A stretch of 64,000 bases of DNA, taken from CAWFPR01 sp963817635. Its GTDB lineage: Bacteria > Acidobacteriota > Vicinamibacteria > Vicinamibacterales > 2-12-FULL-66-21. The translations under genes and the position numbers were made by a program. Below the pieces are notes generated by a model, which worked only from the letters and a program-made list of their open reading frames with translations, was not told the DNA's origin and ran no database searches. Shown in pieces: positions 48,668 through 57,791 of this stretch. Location of the stretch: contig CAWFPR010000002.1 in NCBI GenBank assembly GCA_963817635.1, forward strand, positions 542,700-606,699. The letters are read 5' to 3'. How positions within the stretch are numbered: the first letter of the stretch is position 1; every line of letters begins with the position of its first letter.

Positions 48668-49825
48668 ATGAAAATTCACGAGTATCAGGCAAAGGCCATC
48701 CTCGCGCGGCACGGTGTTCCCGTGCCGCAGGGTGACGTCGTCTTCAGTGCCGCCGACGCCGCGGGCGTCGCGCGGAAGCTTGGCGGCACCGTTGTCGTCA
48801 AGGCACAGATTCATGCCGGGGGACGCGGCAAGGGCGGAGGCGTCAAGGTCGTCAAGGGCCCGGACGAAGCCGAGAAAACCGCCGCCGGCATGCTTGGCAT
48901 GCGGCTGGTGACCCACCAGACCGGCCCATCCGGCCAGGTCGTCCACCGCGTGCTCGTCGAGCAGGGGGTCCAGATCAAGCGGGAGCTCTACCTCGGGCTC
49001 GTCCTCGACCGCGCGAGCGAGCGGCCGGTCATGATGGCGAGTCAGGACGGCGGCGTCGAAATCGAGAAGGTCGCCGCGGAGACTCCCGAGCGTATCCACA
49101 AGGCCTTCATCCATCCGACCGCCGGTCTCAGCGCCTACCAGGCGCGCCAGCTGGCGTTCGCCCTCGCGCTCGAGGGACCGCAGATTGGACAGGCGGTCAA
49201 GCTCATGGGGGCGCTCTACGACGCCTTCCGGGCCACCGACGCGTCGCTCATCGAGATCAACCCCCTCATCGTCACCGGGGACGGCAACCTCCTGGCGCTC
49301 GATGCGAAGATGAATTTCGACGACAACGCGCTGTACCGCCATCCCGACATCAAGGACCTCCGCGACACGGGCGAGGAAGATCCGCTCGAGGTGGAGGCGT
49401 CGAAGTTTTCGCTGAACTACATCAAGCTCGACGGCACCGTCGGGTGCATGGTCAACGGCGCCGGGCTGGCGATGGCGACGATGGACATCATCAAGCTGGC
49501 GGGCGGCGAGCCGGCCAACTTCCTCGACGTGGGCGGCGGCGCCAGCGCCGATCAGATCAAGAACGCGTTCCGCATCCTCATGGCGGACGCGTCGGTGAAG
49601 GCGGTTCTCATCAATATCTTCGGCGGCATCCTGCGCTGCGACGTGCTGGCCGAAGGGGTGATCGCCGCGGTCAAGGAACTGGGCGTGCCCGTGCCGATTG
49701 TCATCCGCATGGAGGGCACCAACGTGGAGCGAGGCAAGCAGATGCTCAAGGAGAGCGGCCTGAACTTCACGACGGCAGACACGATGAGCGAAGCGGCGGA
49801 ACGGGTCGTCGCGCTGGGGCATTAA
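48668..49825 (+). CDS. sucC: Succinate-CoA ligase beta subunit
   Basis: ATP-grasp subunit of succinyl-CoA synthetase, 385 residues. Starts M-K-I-H-E-Y-Q-A-K-A, then V-K-A-Q-I-H-A-G-G-R-G-K-G-G-G, E-I-N-P-L-I-V and N-I-F-G-G-I-L-R-C-D. The ATG at 48668 matches the family start. TATCAT at 48644-48649 could be its -10. Divergent from sdhC; sucD follows after two bases. Confidence 0.96.
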   Translation: MKIHEYQAKAILARHGVPVPQGDVVFSAADAAGVARKLGGTVVVKAQIHAGGRGKGGGVKVVKGPDEAEKTAAGMLGMRLVTHQTGPSGQVVHRVLVEQGVQIKRELYLGLVLDRASERPVMMASQDGGVEIEKVAAETPERIHKAFIHPTAGLSAYQARQLAFALALEGPQIGQAVKLMGALYDAFRATDASLIEINPLIVTGDGNLLALDAKMNFDDNALYRHPDIKDLRDTGEEDPLEVEASKFSLNYIKLDGTVGCMVNGAGLAMATMDIIKLAGGEPANFLDVGGGASADQIKNAFRILMADASVKAVLINIFGGILRCDVLAEGVIAAVKELGVPVPIVIRMEGTNVERGKQMLKESGLNFTTADTMSEAAERVVALGH

Positions 49826-49827
49826 CT

Positions 49828-50700
49828 ATGGCTGTATTGATTGACAGGAACACGCGGCTCATCGTCCAGGGACTGACAGGCCGCGAGGGCACCTTTCACG
49901 CCAGACAGGCGGCAGACTACGGCACACAGGTCGTCGGCGGCGTCACACCCGGCAAGGGCGGGACGATGCACGAGGGCTGGCCGGTGTTCAACACGGTGGC
50001 CGATGCGGTCCGCGAGACCGGCGCCAACGCCACGGTGATTTTCGTGCCCCCTCCGGGGGCCGCCGATGCGGTGCTCGAGGCGGTAGACGCCGGGATTGCC
50101 CTGGCGGTGTGCATCACCGAAGGCATCCCGACCCTCGACATGATGCGGGCGATGGCGATCGTGCGCGGCTCGAAGACGCGCCTGATCGGTCCCAACTGCC
50201 CCGGCATCATCACCGCCGGGCAGGCCAAGGCCGGCATCATCCCGGGCCACATCTGCAAGGAGGGGCGGGTCGGCGTCGTCTCGAAGAGCGGCACGCTGAC
50301 CTACGAGGCGATCCACCAGCTGACGAAGCTGGGCCTCGGGCAGACCACCTGCATCGGGATCGGCGGAGACCCGCTCATCGGCACGAGCTTCATCGACGCG
50401 CTCACGCTGTTCGAGGCGGACCCGCAGACCGAAGGGATCGTGATGATCGGCGAGATCGGCGGTACGGCCGAAGAAGAGGCCGCCGCGTTCGTCGCCGGGC
50501 ACGTGAAGAAGCCGGTCGTCAGCTTCATTGCCGGCCAGACGGCGCCGCCCGGGCGCCGCATGGGCCACGCGGGCGCCATCATCGCCGGCGGCAAGGGCAC
50601 GGCGGCCGAGAAGATGGCCGCCCTCACGAAGGCTGGCGTGGCCGTCGTCAAGAGTCCCGCCGACCTCGGCGACACGATTCGCGAGGCGCTGCGCGCCTAG
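49828..50700 (+). CDS. sucD: Succinate-CoA ligase alpha subunit
   Basis: CoA-binding, histidine-phosphorylated subunit, 290 residues. V-Q-G-L-T-G-R-E-G-T-F-H, G-P-N-C-P-G-I-I-T and the catalytic M-G-H-A-G-A-I-I-A-G-G-K-G-T-A are all present. It is coupled to sucC by a two-base gap. A hairpin follows. Confidence 0.96.
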   Translation: MAVLIDRNTRLIVQGLTGREGTFHARQAADYGTQVVGGVTPGKGGTMHEGWPVFNTVADAVRETGANATVIFVPPPGAADAVLEAVDAGIALAVCITEGIPTLDMMRAMAIVRGSKTRLIGPNCPGIITAGQAKAGIIPGHICKEGRVGVVSKSGTLTYEAIHQLTKLGLGQTTCIGIGGDPLIGTSFIDALTLFEADPQTEGIVMIGEIGGTAEEEAAAFVAGHVKKPVVSFIAGQTAPPGRRMGHAGAIIAGGKGTAAEKMAALTKAGVAVVKSPADLGDTIREALRA

Positions 50701-50708
50701 GCGGACGG

Positions 50709-50740
50709 CGAAGGGGCGCTCGACGGCGAGCACCCCTTCG
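50709..50740 (+). terminator. Hairpin between sucD and korA
   Basis: CGAAGGGGCGCTCG (50709-50722) pairs with CGAGCACCCCTTCG (50727-50740) with one mismatch and a 4-base loop. It follows the sucD stop by eight bases. No T-run; it overlaps the -35 of the korA promoter. Confidence 0.5.
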
Positions 50741-50766
50741 CACCTCGAAGCACCGCCTGTTATACT
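50737..50766 (+). promoter_or_regulatory. Promoter for korA giving a leaderless or near-leaderless mRNA
   Basis: TTCGCA (50737-50742), an 18-base spacer and TATACT (50761-50766). The korA ATG at 50774 lies seven bases after the -10, at or next to the expected transcription start. Confidence 0.5.
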
Positions 50767-50773
50767 GCGCGGC

Positions 50774-52630
50774 ATGTCCGCCATCTCCCCAGTCGTCAAC
50801 GATTTCAGCATTCAGGTCGCCACGGTCAACGGATCCGGCAGCCAGACCGCCAACCTGGTCCTGCTGCGTTCGATCTTCCAGATGGGCGTCCCCGTGTCCG
50901 GCAAGAATATGTTCCCGTCGAATATCGCCGGATTGCCGACGTGGTACACGATCCGGGCGAACAAGGACGGCTACGTCGGTCGAAAGAAGGAAATCGACTT
51001 CCTCGTGGCAATGAACAGCGAGACCGCGCGCGAGGACGTCCTGTCGCTCGAGCCGGGCGCCGCGGTGCTCTACGACGAACCCCTGAAGCTGAACGCGCTC
51101 AGAAGCGATCTGACGTTTTATCCGGTGCCGTTCGACAAGATCGTCGGTGAGGTCTGCAAGGACGCGAAGCTGCGGCGCCTCGTCAAGAACATGGTCTACG
51201 ACGGGGTGCTGTCGAAGCTGCTCGGCGTCGATATGGCGCAGATGGAGCACGCGCTCCACAAGCAGCTCGGCAAGAAGCTGAAGGCCATCGAGCTGAACCT
51301 GGGCGCCCTCAAGGGCGGCTACGCGTTCGCCGATGCCAACCTCGAAAAGCGGGACCCGTTCGTCGTCGAGCCGATGAACCGGACGTCAGGCATGATCCTC
51401 ATCGAGGGGAACGCCGCCGGCGCGCTCGGCTGCATGATGGCCGGCGTCACGGTCGTCGCCTGGTACCCCATCACGCCCTCGTCGTCGCTGCCGGAGACGC
51501 TCATCGGCTACATGCGGAAATACCGCGTGGACAAGGAGACCGGGAAGGCCACCTTCGCGATCGTGCAGGCCGAGGACGAAATCGCCTCGATCGGGATGGT
51601 GATCGGCGCCGGGTGGGCCGGCGCCCGCGCGATGACTTCGACGGCCGGGCCGGGCGTGTCGCTGATGAGTGAGTTCGCGGGCCTGGCGTACTACGCCGAA
51701 GTGCCGGGTGTCGTCTTCGACATCCAGCGCGTCGGACCATCCACGGGGCTGCCGACCCGGACGGCTCAGGGAGACATCCTCACTACCGCGGTGCTGTCAC
51801 ACGGGGACACCAAGCAGATCCTCCTCATCCCGTCGTCGGTGGAGGAGTGCTACACGATGGCGATGGACGCCTTCGATCTCGCGGAGCGGTTCCAGACGCT
51901 CGTGTTCATCATGAGCGACCTCGACCTCGGGATGAACACCTGGATGTCGCCGACGTTCCAGTACCCGGACCGCCCGATCGATCGCGGCAAGCGGCTGGAC
52001 GAGGCGACGCTGAAGGGGCTCGCGGACTGGGGCCGCTACATGGACGTCGAGGGTGACGGCATCCCGTATCGCACCGTGCCGGGCGACGGCATGCCGGCCT
52101 ATTTCACGCGCGGGTCCGGGCACAACGAACGCGGCCAGTACAGCGAACGCCCCGACGACTACGTGGCGAACATGGAGCGGCTCGCGCGCAAGTTCGAAAC
52201 GGCGCGTGCGCACGTGCCGCGGCCGGAGATTCAGGAGGCTGACGGCGCCGACATCGCCATCATCGGCTACGGGACCAGCCACTGGGCGATCGACGAGAGC
52301 CTCAACCAGCTGGCGAGCGAAGCCGGGCTGCCGTGCGCGTATTTCCGGCTGCGGGCCTACCCCTTCACGGCCGATCTCGGCCCGTTCATCGACCGCTTTG
52401 CGCGTATCTACGTCGTCGAGCAGAACCGTGACGCGCAGATGCTCTCGCTGATGCGCCTGGAGCTGAGTCCCGAACGCACGGCCAAGCTCCGGAGCGTGCT
52501 GCACTACAACGGCCTGCCGATCGACGCGCGGTCGATTACCGACGACATTCTCGTGCAGGAAGGGCGCAAGGAGAAGGCGTCGGTACACGCCGGCCGCGTG
52601 GCGGCCGGCCTGCACGCCGGCGGCGAGTGA
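50774..52630 (+). CDS. korA: 2-oxoacid:acceptor oxidoreductase, gamma-alpha fusion subunit (2-oxoglutarate:ferredoxin type)
   Basis: 618 residues. An N-terminal gamma domain (F-S-I-Q-V-A-T-V-N-G-S-G-S-Q-T-A-N, residues about 8-190) is fused to the alpha domain (G-N-A-A-G-A-L-G-C-M-M-A-G, W-Y-P-I-T-P-S-S-S-L-P-E, E-D-E-I-A-S-I-G-M, T-S-T-A-G-P-G-V-S-L-M). With KorB it converts 2-oxoglutarate and CoA to succinyl-CoA and reduces ferredoxin; the position next to sucCD and icd supports this substrate over pyruvate, but specificity is not proven by sequence. No ribosome site is seen before the ATG. Confidence 0.88.
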   Translation: MSAISPVVNDFSIQVATVNGSGSQTANLVLLRSIFQMGVPVSGKNMFPSNIAGLPTWYTIRANKDGYVGRKKEIDFLVAMNSETAREDVLSLEPGAAVLYDEPLKLNALRSDLTFYPVPFDKIVGEVCKDAKLRRLVKNMVYDGVLSKLLGVDMAQMEHALHKQLGKKLKAIELNLGALKGGYAFADANLEKRDPFVVEPMNRTSGMILIEGNAAGALGCMMAGVTVVAWYPITPSSSLPETLIGYMRKYRVDKETGKATFAIVQAEDEIASIGMVIGAGWAGARAMTSTAGPGVSLMSEFAGLAYYAEVPGVVFDIQRVGPSTGLPTRTAQGDILTTAVLSHGDTKQILLIPSSVEECYTMAMDAFDLAERFQTLVFIMSDLDLGMNTWMSPTFQYPDRPIDRGKRLDEATLKGLADWGRYMDVEGDGIPYRTVPGDGMPAYFTRGSGHNERGQYSERPDDYVANMERLARKFETARAHVPRPEIQEADGADIAIIGYGTSHWAIDESLNQLASEAGLPCAYFRLRAYPFTADLGPFIDRFARIYVVEQNRDAQMLSLMRLELSPERTAKLRSVLHYNGLPIDARSITDDILVQEGRKEKASVHAGRVAAGLHAGGE

Positions 52631-52631
52631 C

Positions 52632-52659
52632 AATGGAAAATGGAAAATGGAAAATGGAA
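52632..52659 (+). repeat. Heptanucleotide array (4 x AATGGAA) between korA and korB
   Basis: Four perfect 7-base units AATGGAA begin two bases after the korA stop, in an A-rich spacer unlike the surrounding GC-rich sequence. Each unit contains ATG and GGA. Confidence 0.9.
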
Positions 52660-52687
52660 AAGGGTAGAGGGTAAAGGGACATCACGC

Positions 52688-53737
52688 ATGGACACACCGA
52701 CTGTTCCGTCCGTTCCGCCGAAGAAAGTCAATCGCATCGGGCTCGAGGTGCAGCCGTATCGCGGCGGAAAGACGACGCTCTGCGCCGGGTGCGGGCACAA
52801 CGCGATCTCCGAGCGCATCATCGATGCCTTCTTCGAGATGGGGGTGGACCCCGGCCAGGTGGTGAAGCTGTCGGGAATCGGCTGCTCGAGCAAGAGTCCC
52901 GCGTATTTTCTCGGCGGCTCGCACGGATTCAATGCCGTCCACGGCCGGATGCCGTCGGTCGGCACCGGGGCGCTGCTCGCCAATCGCAAGCTGATCGCCA
53001 TCGGCATCAGCGGCGACGGAGACACCGGCGCGATCGGCATCGGGCAGTTCGTCCACCTCATGCGGCGCAACGTGCCGATGGTGTACATCATCGAAGACAA
53101 CGGCTGCTACGGGCTCACGAAGGGGCAGTTTTCTCCGACGGCGGACCTCGGATCCACGCTGAAGACGGGCGTGGTCAACGACCTGCCGCCGATCGACACG
53201 TGCGCCCTGGCGATCGAGCTGGGCGCCTCCTTCGTGGCGCGATCGTTCTCCGGAGACAAGAAACAGCTGCTGGCCGTGCTCAAGGCCGCGCTGAGCCACC
53301 GCGGCACGTGCATGATCGACGTCATCTCCCCCTGCGTCACGTTCAACGATCACGAAGGCTCGACCAAGAGCTATGCCTACGCCAAGGTGCACGACGATGT
53401 GCTCGGCGAAATCAGCTTCGTGCCGTTTTTCGAGGATATCTCGGTGGAATACGATCCCGGCACGACGCGCGAAATCACGATGCACGACGGGTCGAAGCTG
53501 CGGTTGAAGAAAGTCGCCGAGGACTACGATCCGACCGACAAGATGGAGGCCGTGCGGCTCATTCACGAGAGCGCCCGCCGGGGCGAGTTCGCGACCGGCA
53601 TCCTCTACATCGAACCCGACAAGGACGACTTCCTGACGCTGCTCGATCTCGTGGACGAACCGCTCAACGCGCTGCCGCTCGAGCGCGTGCGTCCCGGCAG
53701 GGAAGCGCTCGACGAAATCATGGAGAGCCTCAAGTAG
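52688..53737 (+). CDS. korB: 2-oxoacid:acceptor oxidoreductase beta subunit
   Basis: TPP-binding partner of KorA, 349 residues. C-A-G-C-G-H-N near residue 35, G-I-G-C-S-S-K, G-I-S-G-D-G-D-T-G-A-I-G-I-G (TPP/Mg motif) and I-E-D-N-G-C-Y-G-L-T-K-G-Q are present. The ATG at 52688 is chosen: it has AAGGGA upstream, and the longer ORF starts inside the repeat array. Ferredoxin is the expected acceptor; none is encoded in the window. Confidence 0.9.
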   Translation: MDTPTVPSVPPKKVNRIGLEVQPYRGGKTTLCAGCGHNAISERIIDAFFEMGVDPGQVVKLSGIGCSSKSPAYFLGGSHGFNAVHGRMPSVGTGALLANRKLIAIGISGDGDTGAIGIGQFVHLMRRNVPMVYIIEDNGCYGLTKGQFSPTADLGSTLKTGVVNDLPPIDTCALAIELGASFVARSFSGDKKQLLAVLKAALSHRGTCMIDVISPCVTFNDHEGSTKSYAYAKVHDDVLGEISFVPFFEDISVEYDPGTTREITMHDGSKLRLKKVAEDYDPTDKMEAVRLIHESARRGEFATGILYIEPDKDDFLTLLDLVDEPLNALPLERVRPGREALDEIMESLK

Positions 53738-53751
53738 GGGGCAGGTGCCAC

Positions 53752-54365
53752 ATGTTACGCCGTACCGTGCTGTTCTTCGCGCTCGTCGCGCTGGCAATTT
53801 CGCCGGCGTTCGGCCAGACCAAGCGCCCGCTGAACGTTGACGACCTCTACAACCTGAAGACCGTGAGCGACCCCCAACGCTCGCCCGACGGGGACTGGGT
53901 GGCATTCACCGTATCGCGAGCCATCAAGGACACGGACAAGAACGACTCGGATGTCTGGATGGCCAGCTGGGACGGGTCGCAGCAGATCCAGCTGACGTCG
54001 AGCCCCGAGGGAGAGTCGATGCCGCGGTGGAGCCCGGATGGGAAATATCTCGGCTTCGTGTCGTCGCGGCAGGACGCCAAGGACGGACAACTGTGGCTGC
54101 TCAACCGGCTCGGCGGCGAGGCCGTGAAGGTGACCGACGTCAAGGGCGGCGTCTCCGACTATGTCTGGTCACCCGACGGGTCGCGCATCGTGCTCGCCGT
54201 GGACGAACCGGATCCCACCGATCCGAAGGACGACGAGACGAAGGAGGGCGAGAAGAAGAAGACGCCCCCGCCGATCGTCATCAACCGGTATCACTGGAAG
54301 CAGGACGTGCAGGGGTACCTCCGCGGCCAACGGACGCACCTGTACCTGTTCGACGTGGCCACCCA
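53752..54365 (+). pseudogene. N-terminal fragment of an S9 (prolyl oligopeptidase) family peptidase
   Basis: Signal peptide (F-F-A-L-V-A-L-A-I-S-P-A-F-G-Q), then beta-propeller PD40-type repeats such as R-S-P-D-G-D-W-V-A-F-T, R-W-S-P-D-G-K-Y-L-G-F and V-W-S-P-D-G-S-R-I-V-L. Homology stops at L-Y-L-F-D-V-A-T, about residue 205 of a family usually over 650. The catalytic domain is missing. The next bases encode an unrelated rfbC-like protein in another frame, so the gene is cut by a recombination, deletion or assembly junction near 54362-54372. Confidence 0.82.
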
Positions 54366-54785
54366 ACACCAGAAACCGTCGAGGCATTACGTATTGCTGC
54401 GTTCAGTATCCGGAAAGGGACAATCCGTGGTTTGCACTATCAAGTGTCTCCCGCGCTCGAAGCCAAGCTTGTTCGCTGCACCCGGGGCACGATCTTTGAC
54501 GTTGTCGTGGATCTTCGTCCGGGATCGCCGACCTATCGGTCGTGGTACGGAACATATCTGAGCGCCGCCAACGGCCACATGCTCTACGTGCCGGAGGGCT
54601 GTGCGCATGGCTGTCAGTCGATGGAAGACGATGCCGAGATCTACTATTCTGCCTCCGCGGTCTTCTCGCCCGGCGAGGCCCGGGGCGTACGGTATGACGA
54701 TCCGGCATTCGATATCAGGTGGCCGTTGCCGGTCTCATCGATCTCCAATCAGGATTGCAGCTGGCCCCTCCTGGAGCCGAAATAG
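54366..54785 (+). CDS. rfbC: dTDP-4-dehydrorhamnose 3,5-epimerase-like, 5'-truncated
   Basis: Reading the frame that ends at 54785: R-K-G-T-I-R-G-L-H-Y-Q, L-V-R-C-T-R-G-T-I-F-D-V-V-V-D-L-R and V-P-E-G-C-A-H-G-C-Q, the RmlC cupin core with its catalytic His and base. About 40-45 N-terminal residues are missing and no start codon or ribosome site is present at the junction. The C-terminus (I-R-W-P-L-P-V-S) is normal. If functional elsewhere in the true genome it would serve deoxysugar synthesis for the glycan cluster that follows. Confidence 0.78.
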   Translation, partial: TPETVEALRIAAFSIRKGTIRGLHYQVSPALEAKLVRCTRGTIFDVVVDLRPGSPTYRSWYGTYLSAANGHMLYVPEGCAHGCQSMEDDAEIYYSASAVFSPGEARGVRYDDPAFDIRWPLPVSSISNQDCSWPLLEPK

Positions 54786-54800
54786 GAAATGGAGAATGTC

Positions 54801-56399
54801 ATGAACCCACAATCCGCTGGCCGCAACATGTCCGTCTACAGCGCGCTTCAAGCCCGTGAGGCCGAGCAACGTCCGATCCGAGTGGGTGTGGTGGGGGCGG
54901 GGGCGACGGGCCGCGCGATCGCGCTGCAGTTGGGGACCCCCGTGCCGGGCATCCGGCTCGCCGGCATCGCCAATCGCACTCCGCGCCACGCCGAGCGGGC
55001 GCTCGAAGAGGCAGGCATTCGCGGGTGGCAGACTGCGGGGACGACGAGCGAGGCCGAGGCCCGCATCTCCCGCGGAGTGCCCGTCATCACCGACGATCCT
55101 CAGGTTCTGACGCCATGCGGCTCGATCGACCTGATTGTCGAGGTCACGGGAACCGTCGACTTCGCCGCGAGCGTCGCGCTCGATGCGTTCGGACACGGCA
55201 AGCCCGTGGTGCTCGTCAATGCGGAGCTGGACTCGCTGATCGGCCCGATACTGAAAGTCAAGGCGGATGAAGCCGGCGTGGTCGTGACGCACACGGACGG
55301 AGACGAGCCGGGCGTGGCGATGACCTTGTTCCGGTACGTTCAAACGGTGGGTCTCCGTCCGGTCGCTGCCGGCAACATCAAGGGGATGGTCGACTACTAC
55401 CGCACGCCCGACACACAGCAGGGATTTGCGGCCAAGCATGATCAGGACGTGAGGAAGGTCACCTCCTTTGCCGACGCCACGAAGTTGTCGATGGAGACGA
55501 CGGTGCTTGCCAACGCGACGGGATTTGGAGTGGCGAAGCGTGGCATGACCGGACCGGCATGCGGTTACGTTCGCGATCTCGCCAAGTTGCTCCCTGCCGA
55601 GGCGATGCTCGCCGGCGGAATCGTCGACTACTCGGTGGGCGCGGCGCCTCATACCGGCGCCTTCGTCGTGGTGCACGAGGAGAACCCGTACAAGAAGACG
55701 CAACTGGCGTACTACAAGCTGGGCGACGGGCCCTTTTACGTCTTCTATACGCCCTTTCACCTGCCGCACATTCAGTTGCCGTCGACGATCGGTCGTGCCG
55801 TCGTTCACGCCGATCCCACGGTCGCGCCACGCGGGGGACCGGCGTGCGAGGTGGTGACCGTCGCGAAACGCCACTTGAAGGCAGGCGAGCGCCTGGACGG
55901 CGTGGGCGGATTCTGCAGCTACGGGCTGATCGAGAACCGCGCTGCGGCGCGGGCCGGCAACGCCCTTCCGATCGCCATGTCGGATGATTGCGTGCTGCTC
56001 CGAGATGTCGCGAAGGACGAGGTCGTCCGGTTCGACGATGTCAGGATGCCCCCTCCGAGGCTCCGGGATCAGCTCTGGCTTGAACAGCAAGGGCGTTGGC
56101 CGGCTGCCGCGGCGGTTCTGCGCAGTCCACGTTCGTCAGGAATCGGGCGTCGCGATCACTGTATAGGTCGTTCGAGCGCCAGATGTGCACGTTCAGGCGC
56201 TGTTTCTACGATGCGTGAATGCTGTGCAGTCGTCATTCCCGCGAACGCGGGAATCCAGCGACTTGGGTCATTGCAGGCGACACTCCGACGTCACTGGGTA
56301 ACCCGCCCCCGATCAGGTCGGGGGCGGGCTCTTCGCGGAGACGACGGAGAATGCCTGCGGTCGGCGCATCCGTCGCGGATACAACGTGTTGACGGTTGA
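54801..56399 (+). CDS. Homoserine dehydrogenase-like NAD(P)-binding protein with SAF domain; 3' end doubtful
   Basis: Rossmann start (V-G-V-V-G-A-G-A-T-G-R-A-I-A), V-E-V-T-G-T-V-D-F-A, G-N-I-K-G-M-V-D-Y-Y-R, a long middle region, and a C-terminal SAF-like part (V-A-K-R-H-L-K-A-G-E-R-L-D-G-V-G-G). Such reductases are common in surface-polysaccharide clusters, but the product is not established. Homologous length ends near 56100; the last 100 codons run through a REP palindrome (translated V-I-P-A-N-A-G-I-Q), so the real stop was probably lost to a base error near 56090-56130. ATG 54801 has GGAG five bases upstream. Confidence 0.72.
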   Translation: MNPQSAGRNMSVYSALQAREAEQRPIRVGVVGAGATGRAIALQLGTPVPGIRLAGIANRTPRHAERALEEAGIRGWQTAGTTSEAEARISRGVPVITDDPQVLTPCGSIDLIVEVTGTVDFAASVALDAFGHGKPVVLVNAELDSLIGPILKVKADEAGVVVTHTDGDEPGVAMTLFRYVQTVGLRPVAAGNIKGMVDYYRTPDTQQGFAAKHDQDVRKVTSFADATKLSMETTVLANATGFGVAKRGMTGPACGYVRDLAKLLPAEAMLAGGIVDYSVGAAPHTGAFVVVHEENPYKKTQLAYYKLGDGPFYVFYTPFHLPHIQLPSTIGRAVVHADPTVAPRGGPACEVVTVAKRHLKAGERLDGVGGFCSYGLIENRAAARAGNALPIAMSDDCVLLRDVAKDEVVRFDDVRMPPPRLRDQLWLEQQGRWPAAAAVLRSPRSSGIGRRDHCIGRSSARCARSGAVSTMRECCAVVIPANAGIQRLGSLQATLRRHWVTRPRSGRGRALRGDDGECLRSAHPSRIQRVDG

Positions 56400-56403
56400 C
56401 AGC
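56215..56403 (+). repeat. REP-containing element, copy 1
   Basis: Begins GTGAATGCTGT, contains the palindrome ATTCCCGCG-AA-CGCGGGAAT (56235-56254), a second hairpin with an 11-bp stem CCCGCCCCCGA/TCGGGGGCGGG (56302-56328), and ends GGATACAACGTGTTGAC...TTGACAGC. Copy 2 at 57792 has the same start, palindrome and end in the same orientation. Confidence 0.8.
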
Positions 56404-56483
56404 CAGGCGCCGCACGCTCGAGCTCGTAGTCGCGGGCAGGCGAGCGTCGAGTGTACCGTCGTTTCTTTGGGAGGTTCAGGCAA

Positions 56484-57789
56484 GTGACGAATATTGTCGT
56501 TCTCGGATCGGGTATGGCCGGCTTCGGTGCGGCAACGTACCTGCGCTCCAACGGAATACGACCGGTGCTGTACGATCAGGCGCCATTCTTCGGCGGGCAC
56601 ACGGCATCGTTTCGAGACCCGCAAGGCTTCCTGTTCGATCAGGGCCCCCACATCTCGTTCACCAAGGACCCGAGGATCCAGGCGCTCTTCGCCCGGTACG
56701 TCGACGAGAAGTACGAGGCTGTCCAGGTCAAGCTCGACAACTATTGGCAGGGCTTGCGGCTGACGCACCCGGTCCAGTTGCACCTGAACGGACTCCCCCA
56801 CGACTTGATCGTGGAGATCATCTCGGATTTCGTGAAGGAGCATGGCACGGAGCGCCCGATCAACAATTACGAGGATTGGCTGCTCGCGAGCTACGGAAAG
56901 AAGTTCGCCGAAACCTTCCCGATGCAGTACACACGCAAGTATCACCTCACCGAAGCCAGCAACATGAGCACGGACTGGCTTGGTCCGAGGATGTATCGAC
57001 CGAGTCTCGAGGAAATGCTGCGCGGCGCCCTTGCGCCCTGGGCGCCCGAGGTGCACTACATCACGAATTTCCGCTACCCGACCAGCGGCGGCTTCGTTTC
57101 CTATCTGCGGGACCTCCCGAGCATCGCCGACATCAGGCTGGAGCACGAGGTAGTCGCCATCCTCGGAACAGGTGCTGCGCTTCGCCAACGGATCCACCGC
57201 AAGATACGATGGGCTCGTCTCCTCGATCGCCTTGCCGGACCTCGTTCCGATGATCGCGGGAACGCCGCAGGATGTATCGATGCCTCGCAGCAACTGGCCT
57301 GCTCGACCTGCGTGCTCGTCAATGTCGGTGTCAATCGACAGGATCTTTCGGAAGGGCAGATCACGTACATTTACGATCAGGACGTCTGTTTCACGCGCGA
57401 GCTTTCCGCACCTGCTTTCCGCGACCAACGTCCCGCCGGGGTGCGGGAGCATTCAAGCCGAAGTGTACTTTTCGAGCAAGTATCGTCCGCTGACGCAGTC
57501 GCCCGATTCCCTCATCGATCCGGTAATCGCGGACCTTCGCCGAACCGGCACGTTACGGGAGGACGACCAGATCCTTACGCGCCATGCCACTCTGGTGCGT
57601 CACGCGAATGTCATTTTCGATCTCAATCGCGCCGCCGCCCTGAAGACGGTTCACGGGTACCTCGACGACCTGAAGATCGCGTACTGCGGCCGATACGGCG
57701 ATTGGGGATACATGTGGACCGATGAGAGCTACATCAGCGGGGAACGTGCTGCGGAGTCAGCACTGACATCCTGCCGCGCTCTGGCTTGA
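56484..57789 (+). CDS. FAD-dependent oxidoreductase (protoporphyrinogen oxidase/amine oxidase-like), three frame breaks
   Basis: V-V-L-G-S-G-M-A-G-F-G-A-A-T-Y-L-R is the FAD loop, followed by G-G-H-T-A-S-F and D-Q-G-P-H-I-S-F, then Y-P-T-S-G-G-F and, after the breaks, L-A-C-S-T-C-V-L-V-N-V-G, S-F-P-H-L-L-S-A-T-N-V-P-P-G and G-D-W-G-Y-M-W-T-D-E-S. Frame changes near 57171 (insertion), about 57260 (deletion) and 57399 (insertion); corrected length 434 residues. GTG 56484 has GGGAGG upstream. It sits between two copies of a REP element. A role in sugar or lipid-carrier modification is inferred from context. Confidence 0.72.
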
Positions 57790-57791
57790 TT

